A DNA stretch of 64,000 bases from Siderastrea siderea (GCA_964030785.1 OZ034969.1:29485901-29549900); one strand, 5' to 3'; counted from the first letter of the stretch, positions 21,431 through 34,035 are shown. The notes: generated from the sequence alone by a model not told the origin. Translations and numbers: made by a program.

Positions 21431-22110
21431 TGGCTGCAACATTATTGTTTTCTTATAAGTTGTACTCCTCCCTTTCTCCTCCCCCTTATAGCAGCTGTTA
21501 GTTATTGTGAGCCTGAGTCTGAACCACTCGATTTACTTGAGGCAGCTTTGTCCTAGTCCCCCTTTTGTGAAAAAAAAACTTAGATCAGTACACACATTTG
21601 CGATTCGTTATACCAGAACAAAAAGTTAAGAAAAAAGAAAACAAGAAAAAAACAACAACAAACTTTTAATAATACTATAGCTTGTAGAGAACCAGGAGCA
21701 CTCCGGGATATGGGCTCCTGAGAGAACTAATTTTCTTTTATCAATTTTGTGTAACGTTTTAGTACAGTAATATTAACTGTACCGTTGTTTGTTTTTTTTT
21801 TTTCATAAACTAAGATTTGCTTGAGATGGGTCTTTCTTTTTGCTCCTGCAAAATCCAGGGAGTGACTTAAGTGAGTTTCCCTCACTATATCTCATAATCT
21901 CTCTAATCTATATTTTAGCCTGCATTATTTTATTTGGAGTTCCACAATATAATCGTTCAATCATTAAACATCAGAAAGAACGATAACTATTTGCATAATG
22001 ACCATCACAAAAACATTGCGACTTAATAACTTGGAGGGGTTTTTCCCGGTAAAATTACCATAAGGACCGATACTGGCTATTCACAGGAGAAGTTTTCACG
22101 ACATGCACGC
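21431..22110. other. Unique spacer between copies A and B
   Basis: AT-rich, with A-runs and T-runs (about 21567-21665, 21787-21805). No gene seen. Confidence 0.5.
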
Positions 22111-22114
22111 TTAA

Positions 22115-22497
22115 AGGGGCATAGTCACGCTATTTTGGTTCACTTTAAAAATCAAAAATATGTCCTCACATCAATGAACGCCCACAAATAATGGTCTAGT
22201 TTTGTTACCAAAGACTATATTACTTCAATGAAACTATTTTCTGTCGTCTGTTGGTACGGATGGCACGGATGGAAATGGATTGCAATTTGAAAAAATTAGG
22301 CTAAACTTTTCAAATTCTTTCAGCGTGTTGACATTAAATCGATATTAAAAGGTCATGGTTTGTTTTGTCTTAATAAATTAAGTTAATATGTTCCTTTTAA
22401 TGTTCAAACACAATGTTGGGCATGGATAAAGTTAGCTACCGATAATTTTTGCACAGTTTTGACCAGAAATCTGCGAAATCCTCGTGACTATGCCCCT
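22115..22497. mobile_element. 383-bp TTAA-flanked MITE, second member (inverted)
   Basis: It has AGGGGCATAGTCACG termini, TTAA on both sides (22111-22114, 22498-22501), and the same internal sequence as 8011-8393 read on the other strand, including the same total length. It lies outside the duplicated block. Confidence 0.87.
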
Positions 22498-22807
22498 TTA
22501 AGACCTGATAACACCGCGTTATCACCGATGGTGAAATCTGGATCGCACAAAATTTTAATTTTACTGTTTTCGAGGATTTTTGTTTACCGTTGTCATGGAA
22601 ATATCGATTTTCACAAAATGTAAACCACGCTAAAGCTCAATCCAAAACCAACAGGTTTTGCAAATTTCACGTTGATCCACCAATGAAGACTGTTTAAAAG
22701 CCGATTTAAAAAGTGAGGTATGGTCCCCAAAAAACTGTATCGAAACACCTTAATTCCGGCATTCATACCAAGTACATCGAGTGTGAACTTAAGTTACAAG
22801 AAAGAAA

Positions 22808-23166
22808 CGGAAAAGATTACAACTGTTTTAACTTTAGCTATACTTATAAGCATCTCTTTAATTTTAAGTAAGTTAAGTGAACGTGGTAAACATGTTTACC
22901 ACAAAAATCCGCTGAAGCTTGATCCACGGCCTATATATAATACTACCGCTATCCACGACCCTGCGAATCCGCTGCCAGCAAGTACCATTGTTATACAGTG
23001 GTGTGTAGACCGCCTAAACTTGTTTTTCGGGTTACAAGCCCATCGCAAAGCGCCCTGTTTTAGTAGGTTGCGATTAATTATAGTAACCAGAGTTGTCCTC
23101 CTTCTTTGGGTAGAGATAGTACCAATCGATTTTGTGTTGTGGGTGAAGACGTCCTTCACCAATTAG
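22808..23166 (+). pseudogene. Copy B of the signal-anchor ORF, start codon lost
   Basis: The EKITTVLTLAILISISL segment and the following 50 residues match the 7402 ORF. The ATG is changed to ACG. The downstream frame differs after WCVD because of a 6-base difference (TGTTACGCC is shortened), so it runs on to 23166. Confidence 0.3.
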
Positions 23167-23169
23167 GTA

Positions 23170-26100
23170 CTCAGCCCCGAAGAGTAGGTCCACAAGGAGG
23201 ATCATCTCTTGGTTCTGCGGGTGGCTATGTTCTACAGGGCACCGCAAACTGTGCTCTACCCCTATAATTCAATCACGATAGAGTGGTTTTACTTAACCGT
23301 ATAAAGAAATAAAATATGATACTGGGTAGTGGGAGAATGGTCATTGGTGAGCCAAGAAAATACTTAAGTAGGGATCAAGTAACATTCTGTACGTTCCTGC
23401 GCTTGTCATTCAATTGACATCTGTATTTTAACAACAGAAAGATAAACGTGCAATGGTTTTGCTAACTCTCTGCTGTACAGCATATTGAATCTCCTGTATG
23501 AAACGCATACAACTGTGTTTGGGTGACTACTTGGGCCTCCTGCAAGACTACGTAATATTCAAGAATGTAAGTTACTATGCTATTTGAAAATCAACACGAA
23601 AACTGGTGGCTGTTTATCAGAGACAGGCCCTTTCAAGATAGGGTTGAACGCCTACAGTACAGCCTACAGTTGTGAGCTCCTGCAATAGGTTCATGAAACT
23701 GACATGAATTTAATTTTGTTTCTATTAGGTATTATCAGAATAGTTTTTGCGTGATCTGTTTTGGAAAGTGCAAAAAATACATAGCACAAAAATGAAACCC
23801 GCAAAACGTCAAGCTCTGGACCCGTCTAATTATCACAAAGCGGTCAAAAATAACCATGGGGAACCGTGCAGGTGATTTAGTATGCAGAATATGTCCTCAT
23901 CGTTCGACCGTCCTACCGTTAACCCTTTTCAGACCTAAGTGGGGAGGGGAGGAACTGCCAGCACGGACTTTGGACGTCTATAACTTTTTTAAGAAGCAAG
24001 GTGAGGCCACCACGTTTGGCAACGTTTCCTAAACTCCAGTACCTGGGAACAATTTGACGTCACCATGACAACCATATTTTGACAGGCAAGTTTTCCAGAA
24101 TTTTTTAAACGCAGGAGCAAGGGATTTCTTTTGAATTTCGGAATTTCTTTACGAATTTCAACTATTCCCTTCAATTTGGAATTTTTCATGATAACGGGGC
24201 CTAAGTGTGGAGACCCGATTCAAATCATACTGTTCATGCACCCTTTCCCTTGTGTTCCGCGTTCGCATCTCGCGCTTCCTAACCCTCCCCCCCCCTCCTC
24301 TCTCTTCTCTTTTAGCGCCGGCCACACAGAAAAATTGCCAAAGCTATTATGCTAGCAGTAAAGCAAACGTTTGGAACAAATTTGTTTTCATTGCTTGTTA
24401 TTTGGTAGTTTACAATAAAACTGGAGCAATTGAAATGGAAGCAGCTGGCACAAAATAATATGCACAGGATGAGAATTAAAAGGGGAAACACCATCTTGTT
24501 TGCGAGACACACCAAAAAGTAACTTCAGTGTTTGTTTAATGGAAATCCATTGTCTTATATTTCACCAAAATATGATATTTTAGAGATTTTTTTATGGAGA
24601 CTAAAGAATGAACTCTGGATGTCAAGAGAAAGTCTAGATAGGCGTCAACTGTCAATTGAAACTACTTTATTAGCTCAGAAGGACAAATTTCAATACAAGG
24701 CAAGATGGTGGCCATATGGCCGGTCACGACTATTTGTGATCATGGTACTCAGATTTTTATACACCATACAACAGTTAATTGGTAGCATCACACATCAGCA
24801 TATGAAGCGTTATCAGAATCGGCCGTGGCCGACCCAAGATCAAATGTCAGAATAGACTTTGGTAGCTCAGATGGTTAAATTGCATGCGCAGTACGACGTT
24901 AGATGATGGCCATATGGCCGATTGATCACGTTTTTGTGATTATGCTACTATTTGTGTATGTCATACAATAGATAATAATATTAGCAGCATAACACATCAG
25001 CATATGAAGTGTTTTCGGAATGGGCAGTGTCCAAGCTTACATGGAACCTGTAAGGACCTCTTTTTTTACGAAAAAAAAAAGGTCAAGAGGTTGAATTCAA
25101 TTGGGTAAGGCATAACATCATAAGAGTAGAATAAAAACTACAAATGTCGCAATGAACAATGCAATAATGACAAGCTGGTGTTAGAGACGAAGTCATGATG
25201 ACAAAGCCATTTTTCACAGCATGCATTTCAGAAACGTCATATGTATTTTCAAATGAAAGGCTTGACACGCTGCACGTTTGTCACGGATATGCGTAAAATT
25301 ACCTTTGTTTGAAGGTCCAGAATTAAACAGCTAAAAAATTCAGTTGCAACAAATAATTGAACAGACTTTAATTATTCCAAGATTTAAATTTGATGGCAGA
25401 AAACTGAAGACAGCAGTGCAGCTTGGATATCATTGTTGCACGACCGGATATTTCTCCACAAGATCAGAGCAGACCTGAACCTGGTAAGTGAGTGGAAAAG
25501 CGTGAATTTATCCTTGCATAACTTAACTGTTTTCCGATCGAGGCTGCTTAAACGTCTTTGTTCTGTTTTGCATAGAAGTTGAAAATAGCCATTTGCTTTT
25601 TTGCTTTACACGTAAAATCCTTATTATACAAGGAATTTATGCGTATTGTAGTACAGTAAAGGTTTTGAGCCCAAGACAAACTCCCTTCTGCTCCCCTTAA
25701 GAAAATCATGGAGATTTTTCTTGGGGAGCGGGCGGCTGCACACATGGAGAACTTACACAGAGTAGGACAAACTAGTACAAGGTTTTTTTTCGGATACGAG
25801 AGGTTTAATGAAATGGCGACACAAATTAAAGAACGGAGTTGTCGTCTGGTCGGGGAAAACTTGTAGATCGCTATGGCTTTTATCTTTGTGACTTTGTTCT
25901 TGTTTGTACTTTTGCTCCGGTTAAATGTCATCGATAATATGCTGCATTCCATGCTGCTCTATGGAGCGGAATGTCACCGAAAGATTCAATCCCCCCTCCA
26001 TGTTGTTTATAGTCTTTTATAGTTGATCAGTAACACAGGAAAAGTTTCTTTTTTAAATCTTTATACACGGAGCTTAAACAGGTGCAACTCTTTGAAATTT

Positions 26101-26525
26101 GCATGATCTTTTTATTACTGGGTGCCCGCTTGTAAGCATATCATTAGGATCAATAGGAACACGAGCCTGCGAGCAAACAGCTTACTATTAGACCACGGAC
26201 CGCTAATCTGCTCACAGGCGGTTTTACTTTTTTCGCTTATTCTCCCCGGGTTTTGAAGGGATAGGCCGCTATCGAAATCAATTATGCGATAACATCGACA
26301 TTGTTTGAAATATATCGACAGTCTGGAGCAATATCGGCCGTTGTTTCGATACCGTTCGATACTGCTCGCCGGGCCGTTCTTGGAAGAAAAGGTTGCATGA
26401 ATATTCCACTTCGCATGCAAGAAAATTTTGTTTCTATGAAACGTAATCCTTTTGAGTAGTCGACAGCGTCTTTGCACAAAATCTATTGTTTTGAATTCGA
26501 TTTCGAACCTTGTGATCACTGAGTT
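23170..26525. other. Copy B interior without a recognised gene
   Basis: Aligned with 7860-11953 of copy A. Contains the shifted counterpart of the 8766 ORF, a C-rich tract at 24286-24300 and assorted short frames not shared between copies. Confidence 0.4.
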
Positions 26526-26536
26526 AACTAGGAAAT

Positions 26537-26720
26537 AGCCTGCTAACGGGCTCACTTAGTGTGTTATTCGCGCAAGTAATTTGGCCGCGGAGCCGAGATT
26601 TGCGACCCGGCGAGCGAAGCGGGTCAGCCAGAAGAATGGGGCAAGGAAAAGTACTTTTCCTCGCCCCATTCCACTCGGTATTCGTGCGAATAACACACTA
26701 AGTGAGCCTACTCGCAGGCT
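26537..26720. mobile_element. Inverted-repeat MITE, copy B
   Basis: The same insertion as 11964-12164, with AACTAGGAAAT and AACTGGGAAAT flanks and the same AGCCTGC termini, slightly shortened in the middle. Confidence 0.78.
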
Positions 26721-26736
26721 AACTGGGAAATGAAAA

Positions 26737-27190
26737 CAGTCAAACCTCCCGGTGCGGCCACCTTTCCGGTAAGCGACCATTTCTCGACAGCGACCACTTT
26801 TCCAATATACCAAAATGTTGTCATTCAAATCGCTATAGTTGGTAACTCTGGTAGGCGACCACCTCTCGTAAGCGGCCACTTGTTGGCTGCTAGTGACAGC
26901 AGGAGCCGCTGACAGTTTGAAATCTTCTATTGTTTATAGCCTCCGGTAAGCGACCATTTGACACGTGATCCCGTCTCACCAGTGTAAATAGAGCAGAGTA
27001 GTGCTGTACGTACTTGTGACACCTGGCTCCGCTGTCAACTTATGAATACTATAAGAGATATGCTAGAGATACATGGGTGTAGGCCAGTCTGAACATGGAT
27101 TAATGGCAGTAAACATCTGAAAGTAGCTAAACTAAGAAATCAAAAATTGACTCCCTGTGGTTCGACCCTTGTAAGGGACCACCTCCCGTA
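26737..27190. mobile_element. Element with GTAAGCGACCA boxes, copy B, right end missing
   Basis: The left terminus AACCTCCCGG and repeated CGGTAAGCGACCA boxes match 12187-12625. The inverted right terminus is absent and the sequence passes into the flanking GTGTTATTCAAGTAC. Confidence 0.55.
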
Positions 27191-29160
27191 AGTAGGTGTT
27201 ATTCAAGTACATTCAGATCCAAAAGAAATTGAACATCACATGCAAGATTAACAGGCATGACACACTCCAAGCTAAGTTTGCAGTGAATATTCAGTTCTCA
27301 GTGGCTTTTTACAGTACTAAGGATCATTTTCTCGCTGAATATTTTTGCATGTCCAGTCAATCTTGTTCCTCCTTATTCAAGGATGGCTTTTGGTGATAAT
27401 TTCAAAATGTAGTAATTATCGCTTGCTCAATAAACTACTGTCCTGTCGTTTGAAAAGGTTTAATTCTGTCTGCTTGTTTTTGCCAAAAAAATGATAAATT
27501 TTAAAAGAGCTCTGCGCGGAATCTGGTCTTCGTTTCATCTTCTTTTCCGGTGGAACTACGAACGCAAAAAAATGTTTCTGCGACTCAGATTTGAAAAATC
27601 TAAGTGAACAAATTAATTATACGTCACCAAACTCGTTGTCATATTTATATATCATTAAGTGAGGACCGTTAGACAACGAAAATTCTAAAATAAAAATATT
27701 AAGGATGCTGACGTTATAAATCTTATGCGGCCTGTATACTTTCTTGTAGTTTTTCTTATTTTTCGCTGCTACTTTCGACTGTTGTGCAACAACTGAATAA
27801 TCTTTTCATGAACCTTTCTGTTCGTGATATCCACTACAGACCTATTGTCATTGTATACGCAAGCTATGTCTATGAATGTTCAATATTGTCGGAGTTTTGC
27901 GCCAAAAATGCCGGGCTTTGATGGCACTGCACGAAACGTCGTATTGAAAACGGTGTTTTAACAACTCATCATCAGAGAAAAAATAAACAATCATCTTTTT
28001 TCCATAATTCTTTCTATAGAATTGTTTAGAAGCCTAAACATGAAATAAGAAAAAGAAAAAAGAAAGGAAAGGAAAAACACGAAACATACAGCTGACGAGT
28101 GAATTTCGAAAACACAGGCAACGTTTAAACAAAACTTGTGAACGCGCAAGGTTGTATTAAAATTATTCTTTGTCGCTTTCGATGTGTGTGCTCATCTAAC
28201 ATGTGGGGCTCGTTCAAGATTTTAAGAACTTTACGAACGAGGAGGTCGTTTTGATAACGCTCTCAAAAGTAGAGGTTTTTGAAAACGGAACAGTCCCAAG
28301 TGTCAATGTAAAGGGTGACAGGGATTTTAAGGGTCAGCCTTTTTCATGAAACCACCTTGCTACTCGCTATATCACTTTTGCATCTAAAAGCAGACAATTG
28401 GCGGCGAGATAGAAATTTTCTAGTTACGCAACTGGCTGAATAAAAATAAACAACTGAAATTTTGCTGGGTCAAGTACAGCTGTGGTCCTCACGTGCTGAA
28501 AAAGAAACCGGAACGTCTTTTCTTGAATATAGCTCTACACGAAGACAACGCCAGAAGGAATTTATCGTGCCCCAGTAAACTTCTTTGACTTGCCAAAGTT
28601 TTAAGATTCTGAAAGTTAAAGTTGAATGTTTTTCTCATTTAATCAGAGCAGAGCACCAAACCCATATTAAATTCGAACAAAGGGAATGTGCTTTGTTAAC
28701 ACGGCATTATAAGTAGATCAGAGTCAAACACGCTCAAACAAACAGCCCTGACCAGAATATTCTAGTTTTCGTTAATTGTTGTTTCACTTCTTTGGAAGAC
28801 AGTAATCTAGATCCAACAATTAAATGGAATAAGGGAAGCTCGGTCTGGTCTTTTGTTCTTGTTTAATCATCCGAAACAAAAACCGCACTAAAATAGCAAT
28901 TTGGTTTGTAAATTTATGGCGATTCATGGCTGGTCGGTTCAATGAAGTGCTAAATTAATTTTGTAAGCTAATTAATGACCTTTCGGTCCTTTTCATTTAA
29001 AGTCCAAGCACGTTCGAGCTTTGTGCTCAATTAACAACCCACAGCCGAGAGTAAAGAGTTGTGATTTTATCTTCTTCAGGTCTGACTGAACTCTAGGTTG
29101 AGCGGACTTATTCAGCACACAGCTTTTATACCAGTGCAGAGTTGGCAACTTTAGTATACT
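27191..29160. other. Copy B interior, no gene recognised
   Basis: Aligned with 12730-16095 of copy A except for the 1288-bp element, whose empty site is at about 28684-28697. It includes the frame-broken counterpart of the 13837 ORF. Confidence 0.4.
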
Positions 29161-29167
29161 TAAATCA

Positions 29168-29623
29168 ATGCCGACATCAATGGAAAAGAACTTCCCGGAA
29201 AACTTTAGAGGAGTGCAGAGGAGCTCAATTACAACATCGGATTTCAGCGAAGAGCTAGCCACTTCTCAAACGCACGGTAAATTCCTAGCTCTAGACTTCG
29301 ATTTACTGCAGCAGCAATCATCAACTTCTGTTGCCGTCCCAACTACAGAAACCAAGAAAATGCCTCGTAAAAGATTTAGCAAAACGTCCCAACAGAAGAG
29401 CAGAACCCAAAAGGCTTTAATTCATCTTCAACCAATTAGTGCTTCACTTTGTTTCGGTGGAAAATCAACTCTCCGGCCGGGCACGCCGTGGGAAGACGCG
29501 CTCAGCAGCTCTGCTGAATCTTCGCGGCAAACTGGAAAGGGCACGATAAAAGCGGAAAAACAAGAGCAGAGAACTTTAAAAGAGACAAAAATTATCGCGT
29601 TTTGGAAGCAGTTTTTTGGTTAG
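29168..29623 (+). CDS. Conserved hypothetical protein, 151 aa (copy B)
   Basis: Paralogue of 16101-16553, open throughout, with the same TTTTATA box about 38 bp upstream and the same FWKQFFG terminus. Substitutions cluster in the Ser/Thr-rich linkers, while the basic centre, the LIHLQPISASLCFGGKSTLR segment and the C-terminus are unchanged. One extra proline precedes GTPWEDAL. Copies A and B sit in the same order relative to the tRNA-Gly genes about 4 kb downstream. Function unknown. Confidence 0.5.
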   Translation: MPTSMEKNFPENFRGVQRSSITTSDFSEELATSQTHGKFLALDFDLLQQQSSTSVAVPTTETKKMPRKRFSKTSQQKSRTQKALIHLQPISASLCFGGKSTLRPGTPWEDALSSSAESSRQTGKGTIKAEKQEQRTLKETKIIAFWKQFFG

Positions 29624-30559
29624 CGGAACTTTTAAAGAAACTACCTATTGAAAAGCCCAAAAATTAAGGACAGTTGTGCCGAAAAGAAGGAAATTTATAG
29701 CCGCAATCATTCGTGTCTACAGGACGTTTCTCAACCTTTGAATCCTTGCACTGGATATGGTATCGGACCATTGAGACTTTCAGGGATGCAAAGGATTGAC
29801 AATCTGACTCAGTTACACACAGACAATGAATGAATCTTGTGATCAAAATTCAAGTGTAAGAAACTTTGTCTAACATACAAATGTATTGATCGTCACAGAA
29901 TTTAAATTCACGGCTGTATAAATTTTGGAAACTGTATCTTCGTATAGCAAGTATAACAGATAAATAAAGAAAATCGCAATGTTTTACCGACGCACTCCAA
30001 CTGTAAGCACGGTCCCGTTTTGTATGCAGAACTCCGGGGCACAATTGTTGTGCTCAACGGTGAAAGGTTGCCGATTACTTGAAAACATTGTCCTTTAAAT
30101 TTGAAATAAACCGTTAAATTCAACCTGCACTCTCCTGATCCTTCGATATTTTAAAGCATTAACTTTATTTTCTCTTCTACGCGTAAATAATTGGTTACCC
30201 ACGTTCACGATTTTCATTTTAGCTGGTTCCTGTACTGCGGAACTGATACAATCAAAAAACGATAGTTTGAAAAGCACGTGTTCAATTCGAGTTTCCGGTT
30301 ACTTTGAGTTTGTTTCACGTTGTTTGTTTCCATAGTAACGTTACGAAAATTTATTTGTCGATTAAGTTGCGGCTGCTTTTACTTGTCTGCCGTTTTGCTT
30401 GTGAATGCCGGTCAAAAGTGACTTCGAGATTAATCGAGATTAATCCGACTAATCTTACAGGAAGGTGTGTTCAAAACAGACATAACGGTAAAATTGTCTA
30501 ATTTATCGCATCACCAAGATAACTTAATTCACTTACATTTCACAAATCTGTTGTTTGTA

Positions 30560-32400
30560 TTATTTCATCTTTCAGTGACTATAGTGTTGGGCAATGCTTT
30601 ATGTAAGAGGTTCCAGCACACTTTTGTGGTATCATTTTAGCCGATCTTCAGTTGTGTCAACAAAGCTACTTCATTCGGTTACATTTCTCAAATGTATTTG
30701 TTTTGTTTTATGTTTTGGATAATTGTAGTGTTGGACAACGCTTAATAAGTTATCCTCCCAGTTACCACGTACCACTGTTTTGAATTGTTTGACTTAACGT
30801 TTAATCTACGTCAAAGCCGGTTATCCCTGCGTCAGCAAGAGTGCGCAATTTCACTAACACTGCTGGCACTGATGTAAAATTGTATTATCTAGGTTTCAAT
30901 GATTATAGTGTTGAGCAATTTGTAAAATTTCTTCCGAGGTAAATGCACTGCCAGTTAAGGCTTTATTGTAACGGTTGTTTAACGTCACAGCCGATCATCC
31001 TTCGTCATACTCTGAGCGGATTTATTTACTAGGTGCGTCACAGGTCACCAAGTTTCTGAAACAATTGCGTCACAGGCACGCCAAGCTGCTACAGATAACT
31101 GTTTTTTTTTGTTACTCTATTTGACCGAATGACCTTCGGAAATTCAAGTTACTTTTAAGTGTCAAAAGCCCATAATATCGTCAATGTTTCATTACATATC
31201 AGCTTTAAGGGGTACACTAAGTGGTTATCCCGAGAGAGATCCGGTGTCTTTAAGACCTCAAAAGGCCGCGGACGGGACCGTAGACTGCGAATTTTGCTGT
31301 TTGCTAATTTTTGAATTTTCACGTACCATGCGTACACTTCTCCACTTTTATGTGCCCTCATGGAGTTTAAGGCCGTTCAGTTTTTCAAGACACTTATGAA
31401 AGAATCGACACTCGCTGTCGAAACGTTCTCAGTCTTTGAGCTCTGTGAGCTTTCTCAGCGTTGGCCTCGTGTGTACTTGTTCAAATACAGCAACGGAAGC
31501 CAAATAATCTTGTTTATTGTTAGCAAGTTTTATTTGTTTACGTTTGCTTAAATAAGTGGGCATCGTTCGTTCATGATCAAGAACTAGGGAACAAACTTCA
31601 AGTGAGTAAAATATTGAAACCTTACTACCAAGCCGAGCAGAAATACGGCTAATTTCTGACATTTCTGGGCACCAGACGCCGTAAAGTTGTGGCTGAGATA
31701 ATGAAAATAATACGAATTGCCAAATAAAGTAGTGAGATATGTTTTTCTCTGATTATTGAATTATTACAAGAGAACATTTCTATGTTATAAATTATCTCAT
31801 AAGGCCCGTAAGGTTGCTGGGATAATTGTTCTTATGCAAATGTTGCAATCGGCAAAATTGTGTTGAGTATGTACTTGCGGCATATAAATCAGAGAAGTAA
31901 GGTTAAAAAATATTTTATCACAACGACTTATTTTTTCGGAGTACGTGATAGCCCTCCCTAGCTTGTTATCTGTCTTATTATAAGTATATATTTTTCCTCC
32001 TAAAATGTAAGATTGAGCGAGCAGAGCTAGTGAATAAGTAGCTTTCACCTGTCGCTGAAAGCATGCACGCATTGCCAAACACTGGTTCCCTCATTAAAAT
32101 ATTCGCCTGCAGTTTTACATTTCAGAAATGTGTCAACTGAATTATTTTATTGAATTTTTTCATTTCAGTGGGTATAATGCTAAATAATGCCTCATTACAG
32201 GAATCTTCTAGGCTACGAGCATTGTTTTGTTTTGTATCTTTTTAACGGTTACTTTACACACGTAAAAAACGGCTATTGATCTGTCTTCTCTTGAAGACTG
32301 ACTGATGTTAGTTGCGTCACAGGCCGCCAAAATTCTAGAACTATTGCGTCACAGGAGCGACAAGCTGCTAAAAATGTAAATTTTGCAGAACTTTTGAATA
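30560..32400 (+). repeat. Diverged direct repeats, copy B
   Basis: Same units as 17490-19335, with boxes at about 30578, 30724, 30902 and 32172 and the GCGTCACAGGC boxes retained. Confidence 0.55.
31360..31551 (+). CDS. 63-aa hypothetical ORF (copy B)
   Basis: It starts MEFKAVQFFKTLMKEST and ends in a hydrophobic tail (IILFIVSKFYLFTFA). The counterpart in copy A has one in-frame stop but is otherwise aligned codon by codon. No family recognised and no promoter evident. It may be chance. Confidence 0.25.
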   Translation: MEFKAVQFFKTLMKESTLAVETFSVFELCELSQRWPRVYLFKYSNGSQIILFIVSKFYLFTFA

Positions 32401-32574
32401 CAGTGACTTGGCTCATAAGGAAGCGATCTTATTAGAGTGTCAAAAATCTTTACATTCCCTTCCCGACCGTAAAGCGCGTAAAGCTGGAATCAGATCAAGA
32501 TTGAGTTTATAACTTTTTCAGCGAGATCTTTCCAGTCTTCAAAAAAGCGTTTACCGATGCTCTCCTTTCACTTT

Positions 32575-33060
32575 CGACCTTCATAACAGAGAACAAATCA
32601 AAATTTAAAAAGTTTCACCCTCAATAGACGGCAACGCACTCGCCTTCCTCCAGTCCTCCACCAGCAGTTTTTCTAGACCTCAAGCGCATTATTTTCTTCA
32701 TATAGAACTGGAAAATCACCTTCTATTTGGTAATCAGTATTATTCAACTTACAGTTGAATAACCGTTGTCGGGTTAAATAGTATAAACTATCAACGATAC
32801 GACTCATACATCAGTTTTCTGGAAAGCGGTAGAACTCATCTGTGTTGGCAAAATGTCATCATCACCCAAACAAGCTTGCTATAAGGGCATCAGTTGTGAA
32901 AAGGAAAAACTAGTAAATATGTAGATCAATTCACGGTGCTAAAAGCTTGGCCGGTGTTGCCATCCCAGAATTCCAGTATGTCGCACGCCTTTGGGATATT
33001 TAATAAGTTGCAAGTGTATAACTCAAAACAGGATGCTGCAACAATATTTTCTTTCCTATC
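32575..33060. other. Segment present in copy B but not in copy A
   Basis: The flanks CTCTCCTTTCACTTT and TTCTCATACTTT are close together in copy A (about 19495-19545). Here about 485 extra bases intervene. No terminal repeats or coding frame are recognised, so it may be an insertion in B or a deletion in A. Confidence 0.45.
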
Positions 33061-33654
33061 GTAGTTCTCTTTTTCTTCTCTCTGTCGTATTTTCCTTCCT
33101 CTCATACTTTATCCACTTACAGACCACCCGCACGTTTTTGCTTCCAGTACGTAGTTATCCTCCTCTTTGTCTTAGATTTTTGCTTAATACTTTTAGAGAC
33201 CAACTTTGTTTTGTTGTCTATCCAACTGTCTTTGCTCCGTGACCTGGTTTTTGGGTCCCTGTTGTACCTTTTTGTCTCTGTTGTCTGTCTGTTGTCCTTT
33301 TTTGCTCCATGTCGCACTTCGTTTAGCGTATTATTTTACCTGTCGTGTCATCTTTCGTACTTTTTTACTTTTTCTTTTACTTTTCACTGCTTTACTTTTA
33401 CTCACATTTTCTCGCCCAGTAGGTCCCCGTTGCCCTCTGTCTTACGTAGGTTTGCTTTGTTCGAATATCCTGGCGATGCCTGGTCCAGTTAGATTACGAC
33501 CACTCCGTTTACAGGACGAAATTTTTACGGCCTGTCGATAGTTGCTAAATCTTGACAAAGAAAGGCATCGTCTCATCTTTCCCTCAGCAAAAATAAAATA
33601 ATAATAATGAGAGAAACGGGTCCATGCCTAAGATTTTAAGAAAAAGAGCCAATT

Positions 33655-33725
33655 TGCACTGGCCGGGAATCGAACCCGGGCCTCCCGCGTGGCAGGCGAG
33701 AATTCTACCACTGAACCACCAGTGC
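33655..33725 (-). tRNA. tRNA-Gly(GCC), copy B
   Basis: The 71-nt cloverleaf has a perfect acceptor stem GCACTGG/CCAGTGC, box A TGGTTCAGTGG, anticodon GCC in loop CTGCCAC, box B GGTTCGATTCC and discriminator A. It matches the usual animal tRNA-Gly(GCC) and appears functional. Confidence 0.95.
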
Positions 33726-34035
33726 TACTACCTTTTCTCACAGGCACGTGACACTGGTTTTACTCTAACCTTCTCCAGCTAAGGTGTTAACCACACCCCT
33801 CCCCCTTCAAAAAAGGCAGCTTTTTTGGTGTTTAAACCGTACATGGACTTCACTAAAGGCTGCTTTTATGTGCATGAATTTCTTCAAAAGTCAAATGTTT
33901 AAAATCTTTAAAAGATATCACATTAACAATAGTTTGCGTTTTTTTTGTTTGTTTTTTTTTTTCATTTTTGTCTTCCATCCTCTGCCTCACCTTTGCGGAG
34001 TAGTCATTCACCTGGCAAGTCAGTAAAGCCTTTTT

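Noticed and set aside
25548..25952. 134-codon minus-strand frame in copy B
   Set aside because: The copy A counterpart (10825-11216) is split and shifted. Composition looks like translated AT-rich spacer.
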